Positions 1 to 9,451 of a stretch of 64,000 nucleotides of DNA are shown piece after piece; positions within the stretch are counted from its first letter, which is position 1, and every line of letters starts with the position of its first letter. The DNA comes from an uncultured Pseudomonadota bacterium (GTDB lineage Bacteria > Myxococcota_A > UBA796 > SXON01): positions 1-64,000 of the forward strand of contig CAIQVJ010000073.1 in the NCBI GenBank assembly GCA_903875225.1, written 5' to 3'. Both the position numbers and the translations under genes were made by a program. A model generated the notes under the pieces. It was given only the letters and a program-made list of their open reading frames with translations, did not search any database and was not told the DNA's origin.

Positions 1-59
1 CGCTACGCTGCGGGGGGACCTCTTGGCTGGTGGGGGTGTTCACCTCGAAGCTCCTTCAG

Positions 60-107
60 GGGAGCGGCCAGAGTTTCCGGAACGGGAGCGGCCAGAGTTT
101 CCGGAAC
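60..107. repeat. Two tandem copies of a 24-nt unit
   Basis: Two identical adjacent 24-nt copies occupy 60-83 and 84-107. Each contains the 8-nt palindrome TTCCGGAA. I see no credible gene in 1-204: the open frames there are low-complexity and read through the repeat. The stretch is probably the leader or upstream region of the tRNA-synthetase-like gene. Confidence 0.8.
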
Positions 108-204
108 CGGCAGGTCGCAGCACTCACCCGCTCGTCGACTCGCGGGCGGCTGCTCGCTCCGCGTTCCTGGAGGCCGCCCCGCCCCGGATCCGATACGGGA
201 GCCC

Positions 205-1029
205 ATGCCCCCTGTCGGCCGCCTGGCGCCTACGCCTTCTGGCCACCTCCACCTCGGAAACGCCCTCGCATTCGGCGCCGCGTGGCTGTCTGCACGGAAC
301 CCCCTCATCGGTGACTCCGGGCGCGTGCTCCTCCGGATCGAAGACCTGGACCGGGGACGGGCCCGCGAGGAGATCGCACAGTCGCAGCGTGAAGACCTGC
401 TGTGGCTCGGCATCGACTGGGACCTGGAGGTCGCGCCGCAGAGCCAGCGGACCTACCCGATCTCCGGAGTGCCGACCTACCGGTGCGCCTGCTCGCGAGC
501 CACGCGGCTCTCATGGGGCTGCCGCTGCCGCTTCCTCGCGCCCGGCACCATCCGCACCGGGGCCTGGCGTTTTCGGGCGCCGGAAGGGGCCGTCACGTTC
601 GTCGATCGAGCGCGCGGGCCTGTCACCCTGCCCGTGGACGAGCCGATCCTGCTGCGCGAGAACGGCGAAGCCGCCTACCCGCTGGCCGTGGTGATGGACG
701 ATGCCCGGGACGGCGTGAACGAGGTCGTCCGTGGGGCCGATCTGCTCGACGCCACGCCGGTGCAGGTCCGGCTGCACGAGGCGCTCGCGCTCCCCCTGCC
801 CACCTACCTGCATGTGCCGGTCCTCCTCGGGCCGGATGGTCGCAAGCTGTCGAAATCGCATGGTTCTACCGAACTTCGAGCCCTGCGCGCGCAGGGCTGG
901 ACGCCGGAACGGGTGTGGGCGCTCCTGCTCCCGCTGATCGGAGCCGCACCGCCGTTCCGCGACGCCCGACTCGACCTCACCCGGTTTCGACTGGAGCCCT
1001 GCACGATAGGCTCTCCGGATGCCCTTTGA
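205..1029 (+). CDS. gluQ: Glutamyl-Q tRNA(Asp) synthetase (GluQ-RS)
   Basis: The 274-residue protein has the catalytic core of a glutamyl-tRNA synthetase but no anticodon-binding half. That is the hallmark of GluQ-RS, which glutamylates the queuosine at position 34 of tRNA(Asp). The N-terminus carries the R-x-A-P-T-P-S-G-H-L-H-L-G form of the HIGH motif, then RIEDLDRGR and, near residue 216, KLSKS. A Cys-rich stretch (CAC, then CRC) sits where family members bind zinc, although the usual Tyr ligand is not obvious. The ATG follows GGAG by 3 nt. The stop overlaps the next ATG by 11 nt, so the two genes are probably cotranscribed. A truncated discriminating GltX is the alternative, but the length fits GluQ-RS better. 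Confidence 0.85.
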   Translation: MPPVGRLAPTPSGHLHLGNALAFGAAWLSARNPLIGDSGRVLLRIEDLDRGRAREEIAQSQREDLLWLGIDWDLEVAPQSQRTYPISGVPTYRCACSRATRLSWGCRCRFLAPGTIRTGAWRFRAPEGAVTFVDRARGPVTLPVDEPILLRENGEAAYPLAVVMDDARDGVNEVVRGADLLDATPVQVRLHEALALPLPTYLHVPVLLGPDGRKLSKSHGSTELRALRAQGWTPERVWALLLPLIGAAPPFRDARLDLTRFRLEPCTIGSPDAL

Positions 1030-3511
1030 CCCCCCGCCCGCCTCGAGCCTGCCGACCCGCGTCACGGTCGACGCCCTCCGCTGGCGCGTGCCCGCCTCCG
1101 CCCTGCAGTTCGAGACGACCACCGACGTAGAGCCCCTGGACGGCATCCTGGGCCAGGACGCCGGCATCAACGCGCTCCGTCGCGGCGTCGAGATCGACAG
1201 CCCCGGCTACAACGTGTGCGTCGTCGGCCTCCTCTCCACCGGGCGGCTCGGCACCGTCAAGCGGATCCTCGACGATCTCGCGCCCAAGCGCCGGAGCGCC
1301 CGCGACTTCGTCTACGTGCGGAATTTCAACGAGCCCAGCCGTCCACAGCTCCTGATCCTGCCTCCGGGCCGCGCGACGACGTTCCGCAAGGAGCTCCTCA
1401 AGCTGGCGACGCAGATGATCGAGGAAGTTCCCAAGATCCTGCGCTCGGATGACGTGCGACGGGCCAGGGACCGTCAGGAGGAGTCCGCGGCGATCACCCA
1501 GCACAGCTCCCTCGCGAAGTTGCAGTCCCACGCGAAGGACCTCGGCTTCATCGTGGCCGAGAGGGAGGAGGGCGAGAGCCCCATCGTGCTTTTTGTCGAC
1601 GAGCCGCCCGAGGACGCCTCCAGGCCTGCGACCCGGCGGGCGCCGACCCCACACAAGCGGAAGAAGAGCGAGGTGGAAGCCCACGATCGAGCTGAGACCC
1701 AGGTGCTGGCGGAGCAGGGGCGGCTTCAGACCGACCTCGTCGTAGAGGAGGTGCTGCGGCGGTTCGACATCCTCGAGGAAGAGCTCGCAGACGCCGTGGA
1801 CCTGGCCCGACAGGCGGTGACCGACACGCTGCGAAAGGTGGCGCAAGCCGAAGAGGACGCCGTGCGGGAGGGCACGAAAAGCGTGTTCGCAGCGATGGGC
1901 AAGCGGTGGCCGGCCGCGCGCGACTGGCTCGCCGAGCTCAACGACGAGATGATCCAGAGCCCGGAGTGGTTCGACGAGGAGGAGCCCGATCACGACAGCC
2001 TTTTCGCAGCGTTCACGGCGAACGCGATCCACACCGGCACCAGCGGCAGTCGCGGGAACGCGGAGGTCGAGCAACGCGACGGCAAGCGGGTGAAGGGGCG
2101 GGACACGCGCCGCGCTGCGCCGATCGTCCTCGCCGCCAACCCGACCTGGCAGAACCTGTTCGGCGGCATCGAGGGGGAGCCCGGCGGAACGGACCACCGC
2201 TCCATCCGAGCGGGCTCCATGGTCGATGCCGATGGCGGCTTCCTCGTGCTCAACGCGTCGGACATGCTGCTCGAGCCGGGCGCGTGGAAGCAGCTCAAGC
2301 GCGCGCTCATGTTCGGCGAGTTCGACATCCAGAACCCCGACTCCGGCCAGAGCCCGCTCGTGTTGCGTCCCGAGTCGCTGCGACTGGACCTGAAGGTCAT
2401 CCTCCTCGCCGACCCCAACACCTACGCGACGCTGTACTATGCGGACCCTGACTTTGCCTCGATCTTCAAGATCAAGTCCGAGTTCGAGGAGGACACGCCG
2501 CTCACCGCCGCCGTGGTGGAGCAGCTCGCCGCGTTCGCCGCCCGGGTGATCGACCGGGAGTCGCTCTCGCACTGCACCCGGGACGCCGTGGCCGCGGTGA
2601 TCGAGTGGGCCGTGCGCGAGGCCGGTGTGGGCGGACGGATCACGACGGAGCTCGGCACCGTGGCCGACGTGCTTCGCGAGGCGAACTACGAGGCGCGCGG
2701 ACGACTCGTGGAGCGCGCCCACGTGGAGCTTGCGTTGAAGGCGCGGCGCGAGCGCGACGACATGCCGGAGCGGCGCGTGCTCGAATCGATGGAGCGCAAC
2801 GCCATCCGCGTACAGTGCCGGGGCGAACACATCGGCCAGGTCAACGGCCTGGCGGTCTACCACGTGGGCGGGCACGACTTCGGGCGGCCCCTGCGCATCA
2901 CGTGCACCGCCGGCGCGGGACGCGCCGGCATCGTCTCGATCGAGCGCGAGTCGCGCCTCTCGGGCCGCTCCCACGACAAGGGCATGCAGATCCTGACAGG
3001 CTGGCTGCGAAGCCGGTTCGGGCAGGTGCTGCCGCTCACGTTCACGGCAGCCATCGCGTTCGAGCAGAGCTACTCCACGGTGGACGGCGACAGCGCGTCG
3101 AGCGCCGAGATCTACGTGCTCCTCTCCGCGCTTGCGGAGATCCCGCTCCGCCAGGACCTCGCGGTGACGGGCTCGGTCAACCAGTTCGGGGAGATCCAGG
3201 CCATCGGCGGCGTGAACGAGAAGATCGAAGGGTTCTTCGCCGCCTGCTCGATCGCTGGGCTCACGGGAGACCAGGGCGTGCTCATCCCCGCAGACAACCT
3301 GCTCGACCTGTGCGTCTCCGAACGGGTGGTGGCGGCCTGCGCGGCGGGGAAGTTCCACGTCTACGGCGTCCGCCACGTGGACGAAGGCATCGCGATGCTC
3401 ACCGGCAGGGCTGCGGGGACCGTCGAGCGCGGGGGCTACACCCCCGGCAGCGTCTATGCGCTCGTCGCCGAGCGCCTGGAAGCGCTCTTCCGCGCGAGTC
3501 GACGAAAGTAG
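1019..3511 (+). CDS. LonB/LonH-like (COG1067) ATP-dependent protease
   Basis: The 830-residue protein belongs to the COG1067 Lon-like group, with a C-terminal Lon protease domain attached to a divergent AAA region. The proteolytic dyad is visible as Ser692 in DGDSASSAE and Lys735 in NEKIEGFF. The 43-residue spacing is the same as in Lon. A charged, probably coiled-coil insertion lies around residues 215-290. The expected Walker A near residue 70 reads GLLSTGRLGTVK, lacking the GK[ST] signature, so ATP binding is uncertain, as in E. coli YcbZ/LonH. There is no N-terminal LAN substrate domain. The likely role is degradation of damaged or regulatory cytoplasmic proteins. Start chosen: the ATG overlapping the upstream gene. 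Confidence 0.88.
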   Translation: MPFDPPPASSLPTRVTVDALRWRVPASALQFETTTDVEPLDGILGQDAGINALRRGVEIDSPGYNVCVVGLLSTGRLGTVKRILDDLAPKRRSARDFVYVRNFNEPSRPQLLILPPGRATTFRKELLKLATQMIEEVPKILRSDDVRRARDRQEESAAITQHSSLAKLQSHAKDLGFIVAEREEGESPIVLFVDEPPEDASRPATRRAPTPHKRKKSEVEAHDRAETQVLAEQGRLQTDLVVEEVLRRFDILEEELADAVDLARQAVTDTLRKVAQAEEDAVREGTKSVFAAMGKRWPAARDWLAELNDEMIQSPEWFDEEEPDHDSLFAAFTANAIHTGTSGSRGNAEVEQRDGKRVKGRDTRRAAPIVLAANPTWQNLFGGIEGEPGGTDHRSIRAGSMVDADGGFLVLNASDMLLEPGAWKQLKRALMFGEFDIQNPDSGQSPLVLRPESLRLDLKVILLADPNTYATLYYADPDFASIFKIKSEFEEDTPLTAAVVEQLAAFAARVIDRESLSHCTRDAVAAVIEWAVREAGVGGRITTELGTVADVLREANYEARGRLVERAHVELALKARRERDDMPERRVLESMERNAIRVQCRGEHIGQVNGLAVYHVGGHDFGRPLRITCTAGAGRAGIVSIERESRLSGRSHDKGMQILTGWLRSRFGQVLPLTFTAAIAFEQSYSTVDGDSASSAEIYVLLSALAEIPLRQDLAVTGSVNQFGEIQAIGGVNEKIEGFFAACSIAGLTGDQGVLIPADNLLDLCVSERVVAACAAGKFHVYGVRHVDEGIAMLTGRAAGTVERGGYTPGSVYALVAERLEALFRASRRK

Positions 3512-3534
3512 TGCGGCTTGGTTAATTCGCACGC

Positions 3535-4101
3535 ATGTTCCGACCCGACACCTACGTCAGTGTAGACATCGAGTCCGACGGCCCCATCCCCGGACCGCAC
3601 TCGATGCTGTCCCTTGGCGCGGCCGCCTTCGTGGAGGGTGAGCAGGCGCCTGTCGCCACCTTCGAGATCAACTTCTCCGCGCTCCCCGGCGCCGCCCCCT
3701 TCCCCGAGACGATGGCCTGGTGGCGCGCGCAGGACCCGGCGGTGTGGGCCCACGTCACGCGCGACCCGCTGCCTCCCGAGGTCGCCACCGCGCAGTTCGC
3801 GGCATGGGTCAGGAAGCTGCCCGGCACCCCCGTGCTCGTGACGTACCCCTCCTGGGACTACCTGTGGGTCCACTGGTACCTCATGCGATTCGAGGGGAAG
3901 TCTCCGTTCGGCCTGGGCGGGCTCGACGCCAAGTCGTTCGCGTTCGCCGTGCTCGACCTCCCGGGCTTCCGGGACGCCAGCAAGGCGAACTTCCCACGCG
4001 ACCTGTTCGACAATACCCCCCCACACACCCACAAGGGGCTCGACGACGCCGTCGAGCAGGGCATGATGTTCATGAAGTTGCTCGCGCGCAAGCGGGGCTG
4101 A
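3535..4101 (+). CDS. DEDDh-family 3'-5' exonuclease-like protein
   Basis: This 188-residue single-domain protein has an RNase H-like exonuclease fold. Exo I is DIESDG near residue 10. Exo II is probably the Asp in PSWDYLWV near residue 105. Exo III is HKGLDDAVEQG near the C-terminus, giving the H-x4-D signature of the DEDDh class. Family members trim DNA or RNA 3' ends using two metal ions. No other domain is attached, so the substrate cannot be named. It lies 23 nt after the Lon-like gene and 22 nt before recQ on the same strand, which hints at a shared DNA-maintenance transcript. Confidence 0.75.
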   Translation: MFRPDTYVSVDIESDGPIPGPHSMLSLGAAAFVEGEQAPVATFEINFSALPGAAPFPETMAWWRAQDPAVWAHVTRDPLPPEVATAQFAAWVRKLPGTPVLVTYPSWDYLWVHWYLMRFEGKSPFGLGGLDAKSFAFAVLDLPGFRDASKANFPRDLFDNTPPHTHKGLDDAVEQGMMFMKLLARKRG

Positions 4102-4123
4102 CGACGGGTCGTTAGCCCTGCCC

Positions 4124-6466
4124 ATGCGCGATGGACCCCCCGTGATGCACGAACCCGAGGCGCCCTGGGACGCGCGCATCGCCTCGGAGCTCACCCGGTA
4201 CTGGGGCTTCGACACCCTTCGCCCCCTGCAGCGCGAGGCGGTGCAGGCGAGCCTCGACGGCCGGGACTCGGTCGTCGTGATGCCCACGGGCGGCGGCAAG
4301 TCGCTCTGCTACCAGCTCCCCCCCCTGCTTCGACCCGCCGGTGAGCGGTCGCTCTGCCTCGTCGTCTCGCCGCTGATTGCACTGATGAAAGACCAGGTAG
4401 ATGGGCTTAAGTTGGCGGGGTATCCGGCCGCCGCGCTGTACAGCGGGCATGGCAGCGACGACGCCGGCGAGGTCCGGCGGGAGCTCGATCAGGGCCGCAT
4501 CAAGCTGCTGATGACCTCCCCCGAGCGTCTGCTCACCGACGGGTTCCTGGGCCTGCTGGCAGCCCTGCAGGCCCGGAGCCAGGATGGCGCCGGCGTGGCC
4601 AGCATCGCGATCGACGAGGCCCACTGCATCAGCCAGTGGGGCCACGACTTCCGGCCCGAATACCGCCGGCTCGCCGAGCTTCGCGAAGTCCTCCCCGGCG
4701 TCCCCGTGCACGCGTACACCGCAACCGCTACGCCCCGGGTCCGCGACGACATCGCCCTGCAGCTGCGCATGCGCGACCCCGCGGTGCTGGTCGGGATCTT
4801 CGACCGACCCAACCTCACGTATCGGGTGCTCCCGCGCATCGGGCAGGGCGAGGACCAGATCGCCGAACAGCTCGGCTCACGCCCCGGTGGCACCGACGGC
4901 AACGCGGCGATCGTGTACTGCATCAGCCGCAAGCAGACCGAGTCCATCGCGGATGCGCTCACCTCGCGGGGGCTCAAGGCCGAGGCCTACCACGCGGGAC
5001 TCGATCCCCGGCACCGCGCGCAGGTCCAGGATGACTTCCTGCAGGAGCGGTTGAACATCGTGGTCGCAACCGTGGCGTTCGGCATGGGGATCGACCGGGG
5101 GGACGTGCGCACGGTCATCCACGCCTCGATGCCCAAGTCCGTCGAGGCGTACCAGCAGGAGACAGGCCGGGCCGGACGCGATGGCCTGCCCTCCGAGTGC
5201 GTGCTCTTCTACGCAGCCTCCGACGTCGTGCGGTGGGGCCAGCTGATGGAGCGGTCGGCCGCCGAGAGCGAGGTGGATGTCCCGCCCGCGGTGCTCCAGG
5301 CCCAGCGTGATCTCCTCAACCAGATCCAACGATTGGCGACCGGCACGAAGTGCAGGCACCAGGCGCTGTCCGAGTACTTCGGGCAGGCCTACGCGCCACC
5401 CACCGACGAGCAGGGCGGTGACGGGTGCGGCGCCTGCGACGTGTGCCTCCTGGAGCTCGAGGAGATCCCCGACTCCACGACCATCGCACGGAAGGTCCTC
5501 TCCTGCATCGCCCGCCTGCGTGGCGACCGGAACGACGCGTTCGGGGCCGTCTACGTGGCCGAGGTGCTGCGTGGGGCCAACACCGCGAAGATCCTCCAAC
5601 GCGGCCACGAGAAGCTCTCGACCTGGGGGCTCCTGAAGGACATGGACAAGGACACGCTCGTCGGGTTCATGAACCAGCTCGTCGACCTCGGCGCGCTCAC
5701 CCGGGACGGCGGGGAGTACCCGGTCCTGCGGCTCACCGGCGCAGCGGGTCCAATCCTGAGGGGCGAGCAGCCCGTCCGCCTGCTCCGGGCGCGCACGGCG
5801 AACGCCCCCACGGGAACCCAACGCAAGCGTCGGCTCGTAGATGGAACCAACGCAGCGGTCCTCTCCAGCGACGAGACCGGCCTTTTCGACGCGCTCCGCG
5901 CGCTCCGCCGCGACATCGCGCGTGATCTCGGGGTTCCTCCCTACATCGTGTTCGGCGACGCCCCGCTGGAGGAGATGGCGCGGGTACGGCCTGGGACGGC
6001 CGCTGGCTTCTCCGCCATCAAGGGAGTTGGACGCGCAAAGTTGGAACAGTTCGGTGATCGCTTCGTGGCGCTCGTCGTCGCGCATTGCGAATCGCACGGG
6101 CTGCCCTTGGGAGGGGCACCCCGGGCAGCGGCCCGGCCCGCGCCCGCCGCTCCTCCGGGAGCACGCGAGGGCCTCCGGGCTGCGGCGCCGCTGTTCGAGC
6201 GCGGCCTTTCGGTGAACGAGGTCGCGGCCCAGCTTGGGCGGGCCCGGTCCACAGCGGCGCAGTACCTCCTCGAGTGGGTCGAGTCGGAGCGGCCCGACAG
6301 CCTGGCGTCCTGGGTCACCGACGCCGACTACCGGCGGATCACCGCGTCCGTGAGCCTGGTAGACGGGGAGCGACTCAAGCCGCTCTACGACTACTTCTCC
6401 GGCGAGATCCCGTATGAGACCCTCCGGCTGGTGCTCACGCACCGCAGGGTTTGCACCGGGTCATAG
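4124..6466 (+). CDS. recQ: ATP-dependent DNA helicase RecQ
   Basis: The 780-residue SF2 helicase has Walker A (PTGGGKS, about residue 55), DEAH (residues 164-167) and the C-terminal motif QETGRAGRDG. The RecQ zinc site follows as a Cys in GTKC and the cluster CGACDVC. A winged-helix RQC region comes next, then an HRDC-like domain around residues 590-650 and a C-terminal helix-turn-helix module (LSVNEVAAQLGRARSTAAQ). RecQ unwinds 3'-tailed and branched DNA in recombination and fork repair. At 780 residues it is longer than E. coli RecQ (about 610) because of the last module, as in many RecQ proteins outside gamma-proteobacteria. A second ATG lies seven codons downstream, and neither start has a clear ribosome-binding site. 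Confidence 0.95.
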   Translation: MRDGPPVMHEPEAPWDARIASELTRYWGFDTLRPLQREAVQASLDGRDSVVVMPTGGGKSLCYQLPPLLRPAGERSLCLVVSPLIALMKDQVDGLKLAGYPAAALYSGHGSDDAGEVRRELDQGRIKLLMTSPERLLTDGFLGLLAALQARSQDGAGVASIAIDEAHCISQWGHDFRPEYRRLAELREVLPGVPVHAYTATATPRVRDDIALQLRMRDPAVLVGIFDRPNLTYRVLPRIGQGEDQIAEQLGSRPGGTDGNAAIVYCISRKQTESIADALTSRGLKAEAYHAGLDPRHRAQVQDDFLQERLNIVVATVAFGMGIDRGDVRTVIHASMPKSVEAYQQETGRAGRDGLPSECVLFYAASDVVRWGQLMERSAAESEVDVPPAVLQAQRDLLNQIQRLATGTKCRHQALSEYFGQAYAPPTDEQGGDGCGACDVCLLELEEIPDSTTIARKVLSCIARLRGDRNDAFGAVYVAEVLRGANTAKILQRGHEKLSTWGLLKDMDKDTLVGFMNQLVDLGALTRDGGEYPVLRLTGAAGPILRGEQPVRLLRARTANAPTGTQRKRRLVDGTNAAVLSSDETGLFDALRALRRDIARDLGVPPYIVFGDAPLEEMARVRPGTAAGFSAIKGVGRAKLEQFGDRFVALVVAHCESHGLPLGGAPRAAARPAPAAPPGAREGLRAAAPLFERGLSVNEVAAQLGRARSTAAQYLLEWVESERPDSLASWVTDADYRRITASVSLVDGERLKPLYDYFSGEIPYETLRLVLTHRRVCTGS

Positions 6467-6476
6467 GCGGCCCCGC

Positions 6477-7583
6477 TCAGTCGTTCTGCCAGATGTCCGG
6501 CCCCTCGAACGCGATCAGCACGCGGTCCGCTCCGAAGGCGACCCCCTTCACGCCATTGAATCCGTCGACCGGGTGCACGATGGTCCCCGCGTCGGTGGTG
6601 AACTGGATCAACCCCGTCACGTCCTCGCTCGACACGTACCGATAGCCGCCCGACACGACAAGATCGCGGTCTGCCGCCAGCCGCGAGACGCTCGCGTACG
6701 GGTCCGTGTCGACGGGCAGGTCGACGAAGCTCACACCTGCGTCCGTGCTGCGGCGGATCCGGAGCCGTGCATCGTCGGGGTCGCGACACATCGAGTAGAG
6801 CACGCCGGAGTCCCAGGCGAGGGCAGCCTGCAGCTCCGGATCACGCTGCACCCACGTCACGCCGTCGCTGGCGACCCACAGGCCACGCGCCGAGAGTGCG
6901 ACCCGGTCGATGTCGGCGCCGTCGATCGCCGCGTTGTACCAGGCGTCGGCATCGGGGACGCTGGTGGTCGTCCAACTCGCACCGCCGTCCGTCGAGGTCA
7001 CGATCCCGTCGGGGCCATAGCCGCGCAGGCGGTCGGGGTCGGCCGGATCGATCCCCAGGAGGGCCGGAGACCGCAGCACGGGCGCGGTGAGCTCGTCCCA
7101 GTGCGCCCCGTCCTCGCTGACCAGCAGCTGCGAGGGACCGTAGGCGTAGACACCGTTGGCGGTCGGAGCGGTGAACAGGTCGAACACGGCGTAGTCGGGG
7201 TTGCCCGCGGTGTCGGAGCCGGTGGCGGAGTACCCGGGGAGGGTGCCGACGGCATTCCAGCTGCACCCCCCGTCGTTGCTCCGCCGCACGATGCCGGTCG
7301 GCTCGACGAGGTAGTACCTGCCGAGCGAGTCGGGCCCGGCGAGCGAGGTCGCAGCCTGCTCGCCCGACAAGGGTGGCGCCACGGTGAGGAGCGTGCCGGG
7401 ATCCGCGCGGCTGGCGATCGCGATGCTGCCGGAGCCGATGATCGACGAGCAGTCCAGCGGCACGGCGGGATCGGTGTCGGGCGGGGCGGTGTCGTCGGGC
7501 GGGCTGGAGTCGCCGGCCGGCTCCGCGCTGTCGGACCGCGTCGGGGCGGGCACGCAGCCGAGCAGCAGGAAGGCGAGCAGCAT
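6477..7583 (-). CDS. BNR/sialidase-like repeat lipoprotein
   Basis: The 368-residue protein starts with a short lipoprotein signal (LLAFLLLGC). An Asp/Thr/Pro-rich linker to about residue 42 follows. The rest is a probable beta-propeller with repeated Asp-box-like motifs: SNDGGCSWNAVG, SEDGAHWDEL, TDGGASWTTT and STDAGVSF. Asp boxes of this kind occur in sialidases, Vps10-like and photosystem-II-stability-like propellers. They define the fold, not the activity, and no catalytic set is evident. It is probably exported and lipid-anchored. It is convergent with recQ and divergent from the OPT transporter. The substrate and role are unknown. Confidence 0.7.
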   Translation of the reverse strand: MLLAFLLLGCVPAPTRSDSAEPAGDSSPPDDTAPPDTDPAVPLDCSSIIGSGSIAIASRADPGTLLTVAPPLSGEQAATSLAGPDSLGRYYLVEPTGIVRRSNDGGCSWNAVGTLPGYSATGSDTAGNPDYAVFDLFTAPTANGVYAYGPSQLLVSEDGAHWDELTAPVLRSPALLGIDPADPDRLRGYGPDGIVTSTDGGASWTTTSVPDADAWYNAAIDGADIDRVALSARGLWVASDGVTWVQRDPELQAALAWDSGVLYSMCRDPDDARLRIRRSTDAGVSFVDLPVDTDPYASVSRLAADRDLVVSGGYRYVSSEDVTGLIQFTTDAGTIVHPVDGFNGVKGVAFGADRVLIAFEGPDIWQND

Positions 7584-7662
7584 CGGTCAAGCATACGCAT
7601 GTGCGACCGGCAGGACAAGCGCAGGGTGTGGCACGATAGACGCAGGGCACCCGGAGTCTGCC

Positions 7663-9432
7663 GTGAACGCCCCCATCCAACGCCAGCTCACGCTCCGCGC
7701 CATCCTCGCCGGTGCCCTGCTCGGCGGCCTCCTGTCGTTGTCGAACCTCTACGTGGCGCTGCAGACGGGCTGGAGCATCGGGGTCTCCATCACCGCCGGC
7801 CTCGCCGCCTTCGCGATCTTCGCGGTGCTCACCCGGCTCCGGATCGTCCGCGAGCCGTTCGGACTGCTCGAGAACAACGCCATGCAGTCGGTGGCCTCTG
7901 CGGCCGGGTACATGACCGGGGGCGGCACGGTGGCTGCGATCCCGGCCCTGATGATGCTCACCGGTCACCCCCTGCCTGGCGTGCAGATGTTCTTCTGGAT
8001 CTCGACCATCGCGATGCTCGGCGTGGTGATGGCGATCCCGTTGAAACAGCAGCTGATCGACGTGGAGCAGCTGAGGTTCCCGACCGGCCTGGCGGCGGCG
8101 GAGACGCTCAAGGCCCTGCACGGCGGCGCCGGGAACGTAGGCCAGCGCCCGCTCGCGATCGCGACGGTCGTTGGAGCCCTGGTGGGCTTTCTCCGCCGGG
8201 CCCACGCCGACTGGATGCCGTTCAACCTCCCCGAGCAGATCGCGTTCCAGACCTCGCGTTGGCGTCTCACCATCGCGAATCGCGGCCTCGCAGCCTACTC
8301 ACTTCAGTTCGACACCAGCCTCGTGCTGCTGGCGGCCGGCGCGATCATGGGGTGGCGCACGGCCTGGTCGATGATGCTCGGAGCGATCGTGAACTACGGG
8401 ATCTGCGCGCCATGGCTCATGGATCACGGGTACATCACGGGGCTCGGGTACAAGGGCATCATCAGTTGGAGCGTGTGGGTGGGCAGCGCGATGATCCTCA
8501 CATCCGGCCTGCTCTCGTTCGGGTTCCAGTGGCGGACTGTCCTCCGGGCGTTCCAGACGCTGCAGAACGCCGTCCGCGGAGGTCCGACCAACGCCGCAGA
8601 CGTGCCAATGAGCTGGTTTGCCCTCGGCATCGCCATCCTCGGGCCGATCGTGGTGTTCCTGCAGGCGTACCTCTTCGGGATCCCGTGGTGGTGCGGCATC
8701 CTGGCGCTCTGCCTCTCGTTCTTCATCGCCATCGTGGCGGCACGGGCCACCGGTGAGACCGACAACACGCCGTCCGGCGCGCTGGGAAAGATCACCCAGA
8801 TCACGTTTGGCATTCTCCGCCCCGCCGACGTGACGACGAACCTGATGACCGCGAACGTGACCGCCGGGGTCGGCCTTCACGCGGCGGACCTGCTCACCGA
8901 CCTGAAGAGCGGGTGGGTGCTCAAGGCCGACCCTCGCCAGCAATTCCTCGCGCAGTTCTTCGGCGTCGTAGCAGGGTCGGCTTTCGTGGTGCCGGCGTAC
9001 CGGTTGCTGATCCCCGACGCGAGCGTGCTCGAAGACGGCACGTGGCCCGCGCCGGCGGCGCAGACCTGGAAGGCCACCGCCGCGATGCTCGCCAACGGCG
9101 TGGAGAGCCTGAACGACGCACAGCGCTGGGCGCTCGGCGTCGGCGCGGTCGTCGGCATCGCGCTCGTGCTGCTCGACCGCGCGTTTCCGAAGGCCCGGCC
9201 GTACATCCCGTCGGCGACAGCGGTCGGGTTTGCGTTCACGACCCCCGGCTACAACACGATCTCGATGTTCCTGGGCGGGTTCATCGCCCTCCTGGCGAGC
9301 CGACGGTGGGGGGCCGCGCGCGCAGAAGCGGTGCTCACCCCGGCAAGCTCGGGGCTGATCGCCTCGGAGAGCCTCATGAGCGTGTTCATCGCGATCCTCG
9401 CGGCGCTCGGGGTGTTGAGCAAGGTGGCGTAG
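7663..9432 (+). CDS. OPT-family oligopeptide/metal-chelate transporter
   Basis: The 589-residue polytopic membrane protein matches the oligopeptide transporter (OPT) family, with about 14-16 hydrophobic segments. Family-like stretches include LYVALQTGWSIGVSITAGL at the N-terminus and LENNAMQSVASAAGYMTGGG near residue 66. Bacterial members import peptides or metal-siderophore-like chelates in exchange with protons; the substrate cannot be read from sequence. I start it at the GTG preceded by GGAG at 7653-7656. An upstream in-frame ATG would run through the divergent lipoprotein gene and adds only non-membrane, low-complexity sequence. It is convergent with the S41 protease, with an 18-nt gap. 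Confidence 0.85.
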   Translation: MNAPIQRQLTLRAILAGALLGGLLSLSNLYVALQTGWSIGVSITAGLAAFAIFAVLTRLRIVREPFGLLENNAMQSVASAAGYMTGGGTVAAIPALMMLTGHPLPGVQMFFWISTIAMLGVVMAIPLKQQLIDVEQLRFPTGLAAAETLKALHGGAGNVGQRPLAIATVVGALVGFLRRAHADWMPFNLPEQIAFQTSRWRLTIANRGLAAYSLQFDTSLVLLAAGAIMGWRTAWSMMLGAIVNYGICAPWLMDHGYITGLGYKGIISWSVWVGSAMILTSGLLSFGFQWRTVLRAFQTLQNAVRGGPTNAADVPMSWFALGIAILGPIVVFLQAYLFGIPWWCGILALCLSFFIAIVAARATGETDNTPSGALGKITQITFGILRPADVTTNLMTANVTAGVGLHAADLLTDLKSGWVLKADPRQQFLAQFFGVVAGSAFVVPAYRLLIPDASVLEDGTWPAPAAQTWKATAAMLANGVESLNDAQRWALGVGAVVGIALVLLDRAFPKARPYIPSATAVGFAFTTPGYNTISMFLGGFIALLASRRWGAARAEAVLTPASSGLIASESLMSVFIAILAALGVLSKVA

Positions 9433-9451
9433 CGGGCGAGGGCCGACGGCT

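Noticed and set aside
977-3532. 851-codon open frame antisense to the Lon-like gene
   Set aside because: High-GC shadow frame with no domain signal. The plus-strand product is a clear protease.
7629-7644. Sigma-54-like site TGGCACG-N4-ACGCA before the OPT gene
   Set aside because: The -12 element is poor and the predicted start would fall on the ribosome-binding site, so the leader would lack it.
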